From the NCBI GenBank assembly GCA_900551815.1, contig URXE01000022.1:1-33330 (forward strand): a DNA stretch of 33,330 nucleotides, given 5' to 3'. Below the pieces are notes generated by a model. That model searched no databases, had not been told where the DNA came from, and worked only from the letters and a program-made list of their open reading frames with translations. Of the stretch, positions 8,737-16,643 are shown one piece after another. A program made the translations under genes and the position numbers. Origin of the DNA: an uncultured Collinsella sp. (GTDB lineage: Bacteria > Actinomycetota > Coriobacteriia > Coriobacteriales > Coriobacteriaceae). Numbering within the stretch: position 1 is the stretch's first letter; every line of letters begins with the position of its first letter.

Positions 8737-8758
8737 GAACGCTTTTTGTGGTTACATC

Positions 8759-8773
8759 CACAGTACACGCTCC
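8759..8773 (-). promoter_or_regulatory. Likely true brxA start (GTG) and ribosome binding site
   Basis: GTG at 8761-8759 is preceded by GGAG (8773-8770) with an eight-base spacer, a better initiation site than the ATG at 8694, which has no purine-rich sequence at suitable distance. This start is in frame with brxA only when the G tract has 11 or 14 residues. Confidence 0.6.
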
Positions 8774-8839
8774 AAGGGTGTCAAAGGCTGTCACAAGTGC
8801 GCCGCAACCCGGCAGGCAGGCGCGGCGCACATGACAATA

Positions 8840-8867
8840 ATCATACCTGTTGGTAAAAAAGTTACCA
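8840..8867 (-). promoter_or_regulatory. Candidate BREX operon promoter with palindromic operator
   Basis: TATGAT (minus strand, 8845-8840) is a good -10 hexamer. Sixteen bases upstream lies TGGTAA, a weak -35 that forms one arm of the palindrome TGGTAA-AAAAG-TTACCA (8851-8867). A palindrome over the -35 of a promoter with a poor -35 suggests regulator control. A second TTGACA lies further up at 8882-8877. The region 8774-9044 holds no gene other than these signals. Confidence 0.45.
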
Positions 8868-9068
8868 CGCCCAGAGTGTCAAATGTTGAGCAACAAAATT
8901 TAATCCGGTTAACGGTCATTTTCGCAGCTCAGAAGCTTTGACGAGGTCGCCCCAAATCACACTTGCCAGACAACCGCGCTTACGAATGCAGGCACGCACA
9001 CGCCCAACGCCATCCTCCGCTACACTCAACATAGAGTTATACATATGCTTCTATGTAAGGAGTTTCGT

Positions 9069-9242
9069 ATGCCTGTCGTAAAGCCTATTTCCGATCAGAC
9101 GCGCGCACTAACCACCATTCAGGAACACGAAGATCACATTCAACGTGCCATCACGCGTGGCTACGACGACCTCACCAACAGTCGCGTGCGCCCCTGGAAA
9201 CAAGCAAAGGCAGAGGCAGATCGGATGCGAGCCATCAGGTAA
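9069..9242 (+). CDS. Small Phd-like antitoxin remnant (orphan)
   Basis: A 57-residue product starting MPVVKPISDQTRALTTIQEH. The opening resembles Phd/YefM-type antitoxins, whose N-terminus often reads M-x-x-x-(K/R)PISDLR. The C-terminal half (RPWKQAKAEADRMRAIR) does not look like a standard toxin-binding tail. ATG 9069 is preceded by AAGGAG with a six-base spacer, so translation is plausible. No toxin gene follows; the next gene is serC, 135 bases away. It is either a solitary antitoxin, a decayed module, or an unrelated small protein. Confidence 0.5.
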   Translation: MPVVKPISDQTRALTTIQEHEDHIQRAITRGYDDLTNSRVRPWKQAKAEADRMRAIR

Positions 9243-9377
9243 GGTCGCCCTCCCCCATGTAACCATCCTGTAAATCATAGCGGCACACTCGGGTTTTACC
9301 GTGATGCGGTCGCGCCTGGCGCTCCACTGTGCTAAAGTATCCCGAACGTTCAAACGACTACGAGGGGGAACTAGAAG

Positions 9378-10502
9378 ATGGCACGTGTGCACAACTTCTC
9401 AGCTGGCCCGGCCGCGCTGCCTACAAGCGTGCTCGCCGAGATCGCCGACGAGATGATGGACTACCGCGGTTGCGGCATGTCCGTGCTCGAGATGAGCCAT
9501 CGATCTAGCATGTACCAGCAGATCATCGACGACGCCGAGGCAACCCTGCGCCGCCTGCTGAGCATCCCCGACAACTACCGTGTCCTATTTTTGCAGGGCG
9601 GCGCCACGCTGCAGTTTGCGGGCATCCCCATGAACCTCATGCGCCGCGGCCGCGCCGGCTACGTCGTGACCGGCAACTTCGCCAACAAGGCATACAAGGA
9701 GGCCGCCAAGTACGGCGAGGCCGTGCTGCTCGCGAGCTCCGAGGACACCAATTTCGACCGCATCCCCGACATGGACGACGTCAACGCGCGCATTGCCGCC
9801 GAGGCCGCAGGCAACGGGCTCGACTACGTCTACATCTGCCAGAACAACACCATCTTTGGCACCATGTTCCACGAGCTGCCCGATTGCGGCGGCGTGCCGC
9901 TGGTCGCCGATGTCTCGAGCTGCTTTTTGTCGCAGCCGCTCGACGTCGAGCGTTACGGACTCATCTACGCCGGCGCTCAGAAAAACGCCGGCGCCGCCGG
10001 CGTCACCGTGGTCATCGTGCGCGACGACCTGATCGCCGACGGTCCGGCCTTTGCGCAGACGCCGCAGTACATGGACCTTAAGACCCAGGCCGCCAAGGGC
10101 TCCATGCTCAACACGCCCAACACCTTTGGCATCTACGTGTGCGACAAGGTGTTCCGTTGGGTCGAGGAGGCCGGCGGACTTGCCGCCATGGCCGAGCGCA
10201 ACTGGGCCAAGGCCAACCTGCTCTACGACCTGCTCGAGAACAGCAAACTATTCCACGGCACCGCGCAGGAGGGCAGCCGCTCCATCGCCAACGTCACGTT
10301 CCGCACCGGCGATGCCGACCTCGACGCCGCCTTTGTTGCGGGCGCGGCAGAGCGCCAGATCCAAAACGTCAAGGGCCATCGCCTGGTGGGCGGCATGCGC
10401 GCCAGCGTGTACAACGCCGTCACCATGGAGGACGTGCAGGCGCTGGCCACGTACATGAAGGACTTCGAAGCGCAGCATAGTTTGAGTCCGCGATCTAACT
10501 AG
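9378..10502 (+). CDS. serC: Phosphoserine aminotransferase
   Basis: SerC converts 3-phosphohydroxypyruvate and glutamate to phosphoserine and 2-oxoglutarate, a PLP-dependent step of serine synthesis; it can also serve pyridoxal phosphate synthesis. The 374 residues match the family's usual ~360. The protein starts with HNFSAGPAALPTSVL, has LQGGATLQF (phosphate-binding loop, about 73-81) and carries the PLP lysine in YAGAQKNAGAAG (K202). It lies 72 bases before serA on the same strand, so the two probably form an operon. The 72-base gap has a small GC hairpin (CCCGC-AACAC-GCGGG) right after the stop, which may tune serA expression. Confidence 0.95.
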   Translation: MARVHNFSAGPAALPTSVLAEIADEMMDYRGCGMSVLEMSHRSSMYQQIIDDAEATLRRLLSIPDNYRVLFLQGGATLQFAGIPMNLMRRGRAGYVVTGNFANKAYKEAAKYGEAVLLASSEDTNFDRIPDMDDVNARIAAEAAGNGLDYVYICQNNTIFGTMFHELPDCGGVPLVADVSSCFLSQPLDVERYGLIYAGAQKNAGAAGVTVVIVRDDLIADGPAFAQTPQYMDLKTQAAKGSMLNTPNTFGIYVCDKVFRWVEEAGGLAAMAERNWAKANLLYDLLENSKLFHGTAQEGSRSIANVTFRTGDADLDAAFVAGAAERQIQNVKGHRLVGGMRASVYNAVTMEDVQALATYMKDFEAQHSLSPRSN

Positions 10503-10574
10503 CCCGCAACACGCGGGCCGACCAGCCACCTCAGACCGCCCTGCTTAGATCAAAACCTGCTAAGGAGTTTTTCC

Positions 10575-11738
10575 ATGCGTAAGATTAAGACCATCGACGA
10601 CATCACTAAAGACGGCAAAGTCGAGTTTGGCGAGGGCTACGAGTTTGTAAGCACCGCCGAGGAGGCCGACGCCATCCTGATGCGTTCCACCGACCTGCAC
10701 GGCTACGAGCTGCCCGAGGGCATCCGCGCCATCGCCCGCTGCGGCGCCGGCGTCAACAACATCCCCATCGAGGAGTACGCCAAGAAAGGCGTCGTCGTCT
10801 TTAACTCCCCCGGCGCCAACAGCAACGCCGTCAAGGAGCTCGTCCTGGGCATGCTGGTGCTTTCGAGCCGCGGCGTAGTGCAGTCGATGAACTGGGTGCG
10901 CGACAACGCCGACGACCCCGAGATCCAGGTCGATGCCGAGAAGGCCAAGAAGGCCTTTGTGGGCCGCGAGCTCAAGGGCAAGCGCATCGGCGTCATCGGC
11001 CTGGGCAACGTGGGCTCCAAGGTCGCCAACGCCTGCGTCGATCTGGGCATGGACGTCTACGGCTACGATCCGTTCATTTCCGTTGAGCACGCATGGGTGC
11101 TGAGCCGCGAAGTGCAGCGCGTAGGCACGCTCGAGGATCTGTGCCGCAGCTGCGACTACCTCACCGTGCACGTGCCCAGCAAGGCCGACACCATCGGCAT
11201 GATCAGCACCGAGCAGATCGACCTGCTGGCCCCGGGGGCTGTCCTCATCAACTACGCGCGCGAGACCATCATTGACGAGGACGCCGTCGACGCTGCCCTG
11301 CGCGAGGGCAAGCTCAGCTGGTTTAGCTGCGACTTTGCCACGCCCAAGACGGTCAAGATGCCCAATACGTTTATCACCACGCACTCGGGCGCCGGTACCG
11401 GCGAGGCCGAGGCCAACTGTGCCGATATGGCCATCAGCGAGCTCAAGGATTACCTGGAAAACGGCAACATCGCGCACAGCGTCAACTACCCCGCCTGCAG
11501 CATGGGCAAGGCGCGCGCCGCGAGCCGCATCGCCTGCCTGCACGCCAACGTGCCCAACATGATCGGCCAGATCACGGCCATCCTGGCCAAGGACAACGCC
11601 AACGTGCAGCGTATGACCAACGAGTCCGCTGGCGAGAACGCCTACACCATGTTCGACACGGACGAGCACCTGGACAGCAGCACCATCGAGGCGCTCAAGC
11701 AGATTCCGTCGATGTATCGCGTGCGCGTGATCAAATAG
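10575..11738 (+). CDS. serA: D-3-phosphoglycerate dehydrogenase with ACT domain
   Basis: SerA oxidises 3-phosphoglycerate with NAD, supplying the SerC substrate. The 387-residue protein has a NAD-binding GLGNVG at 142-147, the active-site arginine in INYARE (R229) and the catalytic histidine in ITTHSGAG (H270). A C-terminal ACT-like domain (about 318-387) suits serine feedback control. Its length matches the short class of PGDH without the extra intervening domain. ATG 10575 follows AAGGAG with a nine-base spacer. A strong terminator follows 40 bases after the stop. Confidence 0.92.
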   Translation: MRKIKTIDDITKDGKVEFGEGYEFVSTAEEADAILMRSTDLHGYELPEGIRAIARCGAGVNNIPIEEYAKKGVVVFNSPGANSNAVKELVLGMLVLSSRGVVQSMNWVRDNADDPEIQVDAEKAKKAFVGRELKGKRIGVIGLGNVGSKVANACVDLGMDVYGYDPFISVEHAWVLSREVQRVGTLEDLCRSCDYLTVHVPSKADTIGMISTEQIDLLAPGAVLINYARETIIDEDAVDAALREGKLSWFSCDFATPKTVKMPNTFITTHSGAGTGEAEANCADMAISELKDYLENGNIAHSVNYPACSMGKARAASRIACLHANVPNMIGQITAILAKDNANVQRMTNESAGENAYTMFDTDEHLDSSTIEALKQIPSMYRVRVIK

Positions 11739-11777
11739 CGCCGGCACCAAACCTGCCAGGCAGGCCATGAAGCCCAT

Positions 11778-11814
11778 TCGGCCCCCGTTTTCACGAAACG
11801 GGAGCCGATTTCGT
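11778..11814 (+). terminator. Intrinsic terminator after serA
   Basis: Arms TCGGCCCCCGTTT (11778-11790) and AAACGGGAGCCGA (11796-11808) pair with a single C-A mismatch around loop TCACG, followed by TTTCGTT. It closes the serC-serA unit. Confidence 0.85.
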
Positions 11815-11833
11815 TGCTCCGGCTGGTTTTGAA

Positions 11834-12006
11834 AATGCTACCCAGAACAAGTTTTTTCGGATAATCGATGGTCATACCCAAATCACTGAGCGCACCTGCT
11901 CTGATGAAAAGCTTTATCAGGGGCTTTAGTAGGTAAAGATCAATCTCTATATACCAGATCCAAGTTGACTGTCCATTTTCCGAAACAACTTGTTCTGAGT
12001 AGCATT
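11834..12006. repeat. MITE-like element: imperfect 28-bp terminal inverted repeats
   Basis: The left arm (11834-11861) begins AATGCTACCCAGAACAAG; the right arm (11979-12006) ends CTTGTTCTGAGTAGCATT. They are inverse copies with two mismatches over 28 bases. The 117 bases between carry no reading frame of note. The element is more AT-rich than neighbouring genes. No clear target-site duplication was found. It could be a non-autonomous mobile element or a long regulatory hairpin. The rest of the 11739-12087 gap holds the serA terminator and nothing else recognised. Confidence 0.6.
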
Positions 12007-12087
12007 ATTAAAGCCCTTCCAAGACGAAACTGAAGCCTTTTTCGCGCCCAAAACTCTAGCTCGCGCGACCGTTCTCCACCCGCACGA

Positions 12088-13137
12088 CTACATTCCCGCC
12101 CAATCGATAAAAATCTCCTCACGAAGCCGCCGTTCAAGCTCCTGCTGCCGCGGTGTCTTGTCTTTCAACGGCGCATCGAGATAGGACATGATGAGCTCCA
12201 TCACCACGCGGAAGGCATCGGAGTCGGCCAGCTGACCATAAGTCATCAGAACGACGGGATATCCCATCGCTTGCAGGGCAGTCGTTCGATCGGAGTCCGC
12301 GATCTTGGATTCTATGGATCCGTGAATAGCTTTGCCTTGGCATTCAACAAGGCACTCTCGGCTGCCGTCCTTATTTGCCAGCAGGATATCGGCATAGCGC
12401 CTATCAAGTCCCGAAATCAGGCGGGCGCTGCGCGTCATACGAATCTCGACGTTATTGGTAAGGCGCAGCCCTTCGCCGCCGCGCAACCTCGTAAGGCCAA
12501 ACAGCATCGAAGCCTGGACCTCGAGCGGCGATGCCGCCACCCCCGTAATGCACTTCGCGGCACGCGTGAACGATTTAGCGCCGCGGAGCCCCCGGATCTT
12601 ATCGACGTACTCTGTAAGTTCAGAGAGCTCGATCAAGGGAGGTCGTTTCCACAAGTCTGTTGGATTCCCCGAGACATCCTTTACGTTTTCCCAGCCCAAC
12701 CGCGCGTCGCCCCACCGATCCCCGTATGTCTGCTTAAGCGCCGACTTTACCCGAGGCGCAATCTTGCACACAGCAAAGGTGCCGCACATCTCATACATGC
12801 ACATGATCAGACGCTCGTTTGAGACCGAGGAGGCCAGGGTCAGCAGGGTAAAGAGCGGGGACGCGACATCGAGGCCAAACTCTGTCTGCCGCATGGAATC
12901 AAACGGCCTCTCCCCGTTCCGAACATGCCTGACAATGCGATCGCCCTTGCGCCCGCAGGCACCCTGCGCCAACACGTGTAACGGGGTGCCCAGGAAATGC
13001 GCGACGAGCGGATGCTCACAAAGGCGCTCCCTGCGCGGATCGTCCGCAGAATCGGGCAGGTCCGGCATTATCGCCAAGACCTGTGGAGGTATCCGGTGAT
13101 ACCGAAAGGCGGATATGTCGCACAGCATGTCGTCCAT
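12088..13137 (-). CDS. Lone nuclease-like protein (DUF559/Vsr-type fold suspected)
   Basis: The name of this family is not recognised. The 349-residue product has an N-terminal region with AFRYHRIPPQVLAI and, near 115-130, MCMYEMCGTFAVC. A central helical part contains SPLEVQASMLFGLTRLRGGE. A C-terminal block reads RRYADILLANKDG, ECLVECQGKAIH, then D-R-x2-AL-x-AMGYPVVLMT. That block follows the pattern D, E-x2-G-x3-H, D-x2-R-x3-L-x3-G of DUF559 and Vsr-like PD-(D/E)XK nucleases. The gene at 21237 is a distant homologue sharing the same order of motifs. The ATG at 13137 keeps the gene clear of the divergent peptidase gene; its ribosome site is weak, so the start is uncertain. It is preceded by a MITE-like repeat on its 3' side and has no operon partner. 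Confidence 0.65.
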   Translation of the reverse strand: MDDMLCDISAFRYHRIPPQVLAIMPDLPDSADDPRRERLCEHPLVAHFLGTPLHVLAQGACGRKGDRIVRHVRNGERPFDSMRQTEFGLDVASPLFTLLTLASSVSNERLIMCMYEMCGTFAVCKIAPRVKSALKQTYGDRWGDARLGWENVKDVSGNPTDLWKRPPLIELSELTEYVDKIRGLRGAKSFTRAAKCITGVAASPLEVQASMLFGLTRLRGGEGLRLTNNVEIRMTRSARLISGLDRRYADILLANKDGSRECLVECQGKAIHGSIESKIADSDRTTALQAMGYPVVLMTYGQLADSDAFRVVMELIMSYLDAPLKDKTPRQQELERRLREEIFIDWAGM

Positions 13138-13291
13138 AACGGCTACGTACCCACTGCGCCGTTTGTGAACCCGCTCGGACGGCAAACGCGCTGGCTCGGC
13201 CTGCGAACGGTAAATACTGCTGCGCGCACGCCGCGGATCTCTCAGGAGGCTTACAATCGGTTTGGAAAGCAGACTGATTGTGAGGTTGCAT

Positions 13292-14512
13292 ATGGTTGAC
13301 GAGGACCTTGCCTGGCGGCTTGCGCAGGAGCTTGTGCGGATCGACAGCTCAGACCCGGGCGCGTATGAGGATGAAATTGAGCGATATATCAAGGCGCTGG
13401 TTGAGAAACGGCTGGCACGGTTGAACCACCCGACACTCGATGCCATACGGGTCGAGGAGCTCGAGGTGCTCCCCGGACGCCGCAACCTTATGGTCACCGT
13501 GCCCGGTTTGAGCGACGAGCCACGGCTGGTCTATATCTGCCATATGGATACCGTCACCTTGGGCGACGGCTGGGACGCGGACATCGCACCGCTTGGGGCG
13601 GTTGTGCGCAACGACAAACTCTATGGCCGGGGCGCCTGCGACATGAAGGGTGGCCTGGCTTGCGCCATTACCGCGCTTGTCCACGCACTCGAGCGTGTAG
13701 CGGCAGAGGGCGCACTGCCCCGCCGCGGCTTCTCGCTCATCTGCTCGGTCGACGAGGAGGACTTTATGCGCGGGTCCGAGGCGGCCATCGATGCCGGCTG
13801 GGTCGGCTCGCGCGAATGGGTGCTGGACACCGAGCCCACCGACGGGCAGATTCAGGTGGCGCACAAGGGTCGCACGTGGTTCGAGATTGAGATGACCGGC
13901 GTCACGGCGCACGCGAGCCAGCCCTGGAAGGGCGCGGATGCCGTCGCCGCCATGGCCGAGGCCGTCTGCGCGCTGCGCCATGCGTTCGCGGCGCTGCCCG
14001 TGCATGATGAGCTGGGGCCATCGACCATCACGTTTGGACAGATCGAGGGTGGCTACCGTCCCTATGTCGTGCCCGACCACGCCAAGGTCTGGGTCGATAT
14101 GCGCCTAACGCCGCCGACCAACACGGCCGCCGCGATCAACATGGTCGAGCAGGCCATTGTCGCTGCTGAGGCCGCGGTTCCCGGTTGCCATGGCAGCTAT
14201 ACCGTGACGGGCGACCGCCCTGCCATCGAGCGCGACCCAGGCTCTCCCCTTCTAGCTGCACTCAAACGTGCCGCTGATAACGTGACGGGCGCGGACACGA
14301 CCGTCGGCTTCTTTACCGGCTACACTGACACCGCCGTCATTGCCGGCAAGACAGGTAACCGAAATTGCATGAGCTACGGCCCCGGCTCGCTCGCGCTCGC
14401 GCACAAGCCCAACGAGTATGTGCCCCATGCCGATATCGTTCGCTGCCAAAACGTGCTCATCGCGCTTGCCGACAACACGCTCTGGGACGCAAGCGGCCAA
14501 GTTGGGGCATAA
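13292..14512 (+). CDS. M20-family metallopeptidase (ArgE/DapE/CPG2 type)
   Basis: A 406-residue zinc hydrolase that probably cleaves an amide bond in a small peptide or N-acyl amino acid. Metal ligands are visible: H84 in CHMDTV, D117 in GRGACDMKGG, the E155-E156 pair in SVDEED, D179 or E181 in VLDTEPTD, and the late histidine in LALAHKPNEYV. A dimerisation domain occupies about 190-300 (KGRTWFEIEMTGVTAHASQP). The exact substrate cannot be told from the sequence. ATG 13292 has GAGG seven bases upstream; a TTG at 13262 behind AGGAGG would add ten residues. It is followed 39 bases later by the DUF1015-like gene. Confidence 0.88.
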   Translation: MVDEDLAWRLAQELVRIDSSDPGAYEDEIERYIKALVEKRLARLNHPTLDAIRVEELEVLPGRRNLMVTVPGLSDEPRLVYICHMDTVTLGDGWDADIAPLGAVVRNDKLYGRGACDMKGGLACAITALVHALERVAAEGALPRRGFSLICSVDEEDFMRGSEAAIDAGWVGSREWVLDTEPTDGQIQVAHKGRTWFEIEMTGVTAHASQPWKGADAVAAMAEAVCALRHAFAALPVHDELGPSTITFGQIEGGYRPYVVPDHAKVWVDMRLTPPTNTAAAINMVEQAIVAAEAAVPGCHGSYTVTGDRPAIERDPGSPLLAALKRAADNVTGADTTVGFFTGYTDTAVIAGKTGNRNCMSYGPGSLALAHKPNEYVPHADIVRCQNVLIALADNTLWDASGQVGA

Positions 14513-14551
14513 TAAGCCGCGAACAAACCAACTCGCGCGTTAGGACCGTCC

Positions 14552-15241
14552 ATGAAAGCACTTCCGTTTCCCTGCATCCGCCCGGCTCAGGACCGCGTGC
14601 TCGAAGCGCTGCCTGCGATGGGCGGCATCTTGAGCGGCAACGACGCCCTGCGCGGCGCCATCGCCGACGGCCTGATGCTCAAGGATCCAGGCGCGGCGTA
14701 TTACGTGTACGAATGCTCGGGCGAGCCAGGTCGCGTGACGGGCGTCGTAGCGATTTGCCCGGTTAGCGTGCTGACGGGCAGCGACGAGGCTGCCGCCGAG
14801 AACGTCGACGCACTCGCCGCCGCCCGTGCAATCGCCGAGCTCAAGGTGCAGCCTCGTCCCGTGTCGCTCGCCTACGAGGCCTCGCGCGTCATGGATATCA
14901 TCCTCGGCGCCGCCAAAGAAGGCGCGTCGCTCTATGCCGTCACTGACCCCGCCGGCATTACGCACCGTGTGTGGGAGGTCAAGCGCGAGGACGCCGTTGC
15001 CGCCATCCGAGCCATGCTCGACCAAGCACCGGAGCCGACGCCGGCAGACGACTCCGCCTATGCCGCCGCGCTGGCTGGGGCATCGCAGCTGCTGGCCGAT
15101 GAGGCCCGTGCCGCCGGAACGTACACCGGCAAGGAGCCGTTCAACTTTACCGTTGCCGCACTCTTCCCCGCCGCGCAGGTCAGCGGCGCCGCACCGCAGG
15201 TCCCGACGGGCCTGCTCACCCACCAGATCGCACGGTTCTAA
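14552..15241 (+). CDS. DUF1015-like protein, shortened
   Basis: The product has 229 residues. Its start KALPFPCIRPAQDRVLEALP, then YYVYECSGEPGRVTGVVAI (about 50-68) and HRVWEVKREDAVAAI resemble DUF1015 proteins, whose function is unknown. Those are usually near 400 residues and contain an ADGHHR motif. Here the corresponding stretch reads PADDSAYAAALAGASQ, so the His-His-Arg is absent and the C-terminal half is short. It could be a diverged subfamily common in this lineage rather than a broken gene, because the frame is intact with AGGA before the start. It shares a strand with the M20 peptidase and ends at a strong terminator. Confidence 0.55.
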   Translation: MKALPFPCIRPAQDRVLEALPAMGGILSGNDALRGAIADGLMLKDPGAAYYVYECSGEPGRVTGVVAICPVSVLTGSDEAAAENVDALAAARAIAELKVQPRPVSLAYEASRVMDIILGAAKEGASLYAVTDPAGITHRVWEVKREDAVAAIRAMLDQAPEPTPADDSAYAAALAGASQLLADEARAAGTYTGKEPFNFTVAALFPAAQVSGAAPQVPTGLLTHQIARF

Positions 15242-15285
15242 CAGAGTCTAAACGCCCAGCACAAAGACTCGATAGCTCAACAAAC

Positions 15286-15325
15286 AAGGGGCGGGGATAC
15301 ATGCGCATGCATCCCCGCCCCTTTC
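15286..15325. terminator. Bidirectional terminator between convergent genes
   Basis: AAGGGGCGGGGAT (15286-15298) pairs perfectly with ATCCCCGCCCCTT around ACATGCGCATGC, which is itself palindromic. A-rich and T-rich flanks allow it to serve the DUF1015-like gene and the convergent histidine phosphatase gene. Confidence 0.85.
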
Positions 15326-15368
15326 ACATCGAGCAATGATGTCGGCGATCCGCATCGCCACGTCCGCG

Positions 15369-16004
15369 CTACCCCCGCTGCGGGCCTGCTGCCGCCACGA
15401 GCGGCTCAAGCCCCAGCTCGCGCGCGTAGTCTTCCTGCGTAAAGATCTCAACCAGTTCAAACGTATCCGTCGCATCATCAAACGCAAAGTGCAACACCGA
15501 GCAATTGCCCGGAACGCGGTCGCGCTCGTCTGCCGCCGCACCCTTCACGTGGTCCATGAACTCCTTGATAGCCGAGCCGTGGCTTACCGCGAGCACGCAC
15601 GTATGGTCCGGACGCTGCATAAGCTCGGTCAACGTCGCAACCATGCGCTCGCGCACCCGCATCTGGCCCTCGCCGCCAAACTGGCAATAGAAGTCGCGCC
15701 ACGGGCGCTCGGGCATGAGCATCACGCGCTCGGCCTCAAAGTCGCCAAAGAACCACTCGCGCAGGCCGTCCAGGCGCTCGTACGCCAAGCCCGGCCACAA
15801 GTTGGCGATAGTCTGCTCGGTGCGATGAAGCGTGGAGGCGTAGGCGTGGTCGGGCTCAATGCCGCGCGCACGCAAGAACATGCCGGCACGCGCGGCCTGG
15901 TCGCATCCCAGCTGCGTAAGCGGCGAGTCACTCCAGCCCTGAATAATGCGCTTGAGGTTAAATATCGTCTGGCCATGACGGACCAGATACAGGTCTTTAT
16001 TCAT
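15369..16004 (-). CDS. Histidine phosphatase family protein (paralogue 1)
   Basis: A 211-residue member of the phosphoglycerate-mutase-like branch of histidine phosphatases. It has the catalytic LVRHGQT at 7-13, IQGWSDSPLT at about 22-31, an arginine in STLHRTEQT and the second catalytic histidine in AVSHGSA (about 143-149). Substrates in this family range from phosphosugars to cobalamin precursors and cannot be read here. It lies 18 bases downstream of a second phosphatase gene with the same motifs, so the pair arose by tandem duplication and is probably co-transcribed. It starts at ATG 16004 behind AAAGGA. Confidence 0.88.
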   Translation of the reverse strand: MNKDLYLVRHGQTIFNLKRIIQGWSDSPLTQLGCDQAARAGMFLRARGIEPDHAYASTLHRTEQTIANLWPGLAYERLDGLREWFFGDFEAERVMLMPERPWRDFYCQFGGEGQMRVRERMVATLTELMQRPDHTCVLAVSHGSAIKEFMDHVKGAAADERDRVPGNCSVLHFAFDDATDTFELVEIFTQEDYARELGLEPLVAAAGPQRG

Positions 16005-16022
16005 AGGGGGTCCTTTCGTTTG

Positions 16023-16565
16023 TTACCAATCCAAGAGCGAAAACGCCCCGTCGCAATAGCCAAAATGAAGCACGGCACCGTTGTCGGGTTGCTCTCCCCC
16101 GCCGGCCACGCATCTAAGAAACTCCTGGCAGGCTGAGCCGTGGGAGACGGCCAGCACGCAGTCGTGCCGGGGTCGGGACATGATGCGGGACAGCGCCGCG
16201 ACCATACGTGCGCGAAGCTCACTTTCCGACTCGCCACCAAAGGCCACCGGATAATCGCCCCAGGGCTGCGGCGGCATCTTGCGATTTGATGTACCCTCCA
16301 GCGAGCCCAAATGCCACTCGCGCAGTTCATCGACCAGCTCTATGGAACGAGCCTCGACAACGATAAGCTCGGCCGTACACCGCGCCCGCCCCAACGGAGA
16401 CGAATACACATGGTCAAAGGTCACGCCGCGGTCCTCGAACGCCGCACGCGTCGCCAGCGCCTGCTCGCGCCCGCGCGCCGTCAACGGCGAATCGTGCCAG
16501 CCCTGCAAAATGTTCTTCACATTAAGCTCGGTCTGCCCGTGCCGCACCAAATACAGATCGGCCAC
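16023..16565 (-). CDS. Histidine phosphatase family protein (paralogue 2)
   Basis: A 180-residue histidine phosphatase: LVRHGQT at 6-12, LQGWHDSPLTARGREQA, SSPLGRARCTAEL, WHLGSLEG and AVSHGSACQEF. It shares the order LVRHGQT, QGW-x-DSPLT and AVSHGSA with its downstream paralogue. The C-terminus is shorter, ending GAFSLLDW. The first gene of the pair, it begins just after a dispersed palindrome. Its precise substrate is unknown. Confidence 0.88.
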   Translation of the reverse strand: MADLYLVRHGQTELNVKNILQGWHDSPLTARGREQALATRAAFEDRGVTFDHVYSSPLGRARCTAELIVVEARSIELVDELREWHLGSLEGTSNRKMPPQPWGDYPVAFGGESESELRARMVAALSRIMSRPRHDCVLAVSHGSACQEFLRCVAGGGEQPDNGAVLHFGYCDGAFSLLDW

Positions 16566-16580
16566 ACGCCCTCCCCTCGC

Positions 16581-16615
16581 ACCACCACAAAGGGGACAGG
16601 CACCTTTGTGGTGGT
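16581..16615. repeat. Dispersed palindrome, copy 1
   Basis: ACCACCACAAAGG (16581-16593) and CCTTTGTGGTGGT (16603-16615) are perfect 13-base inverse arms around GGACAGGCA, followed by TTTT. A near-identical copy lies at 29265-29299 in the opposite orientation. Here it sits between the nitroreductase and histidine phosphatase genes, where it may end or attenuate transcription. Confidence 0.85.
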
Positions 16616-16643
16616 TTTGCCGTCATCGAACCGCGCCGCGCAA

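Noticed and set aside
1..8761. Complete BREX system
   Set aside because: pglZ and brxL are not in the window, so only a partial locus can be claimed.
10560..11777. 405-codon open frame opposite serA
   Set aside because: Antisense shadow of a clear gene. It is rich in G, A, V, H and D with no recognisable domain.
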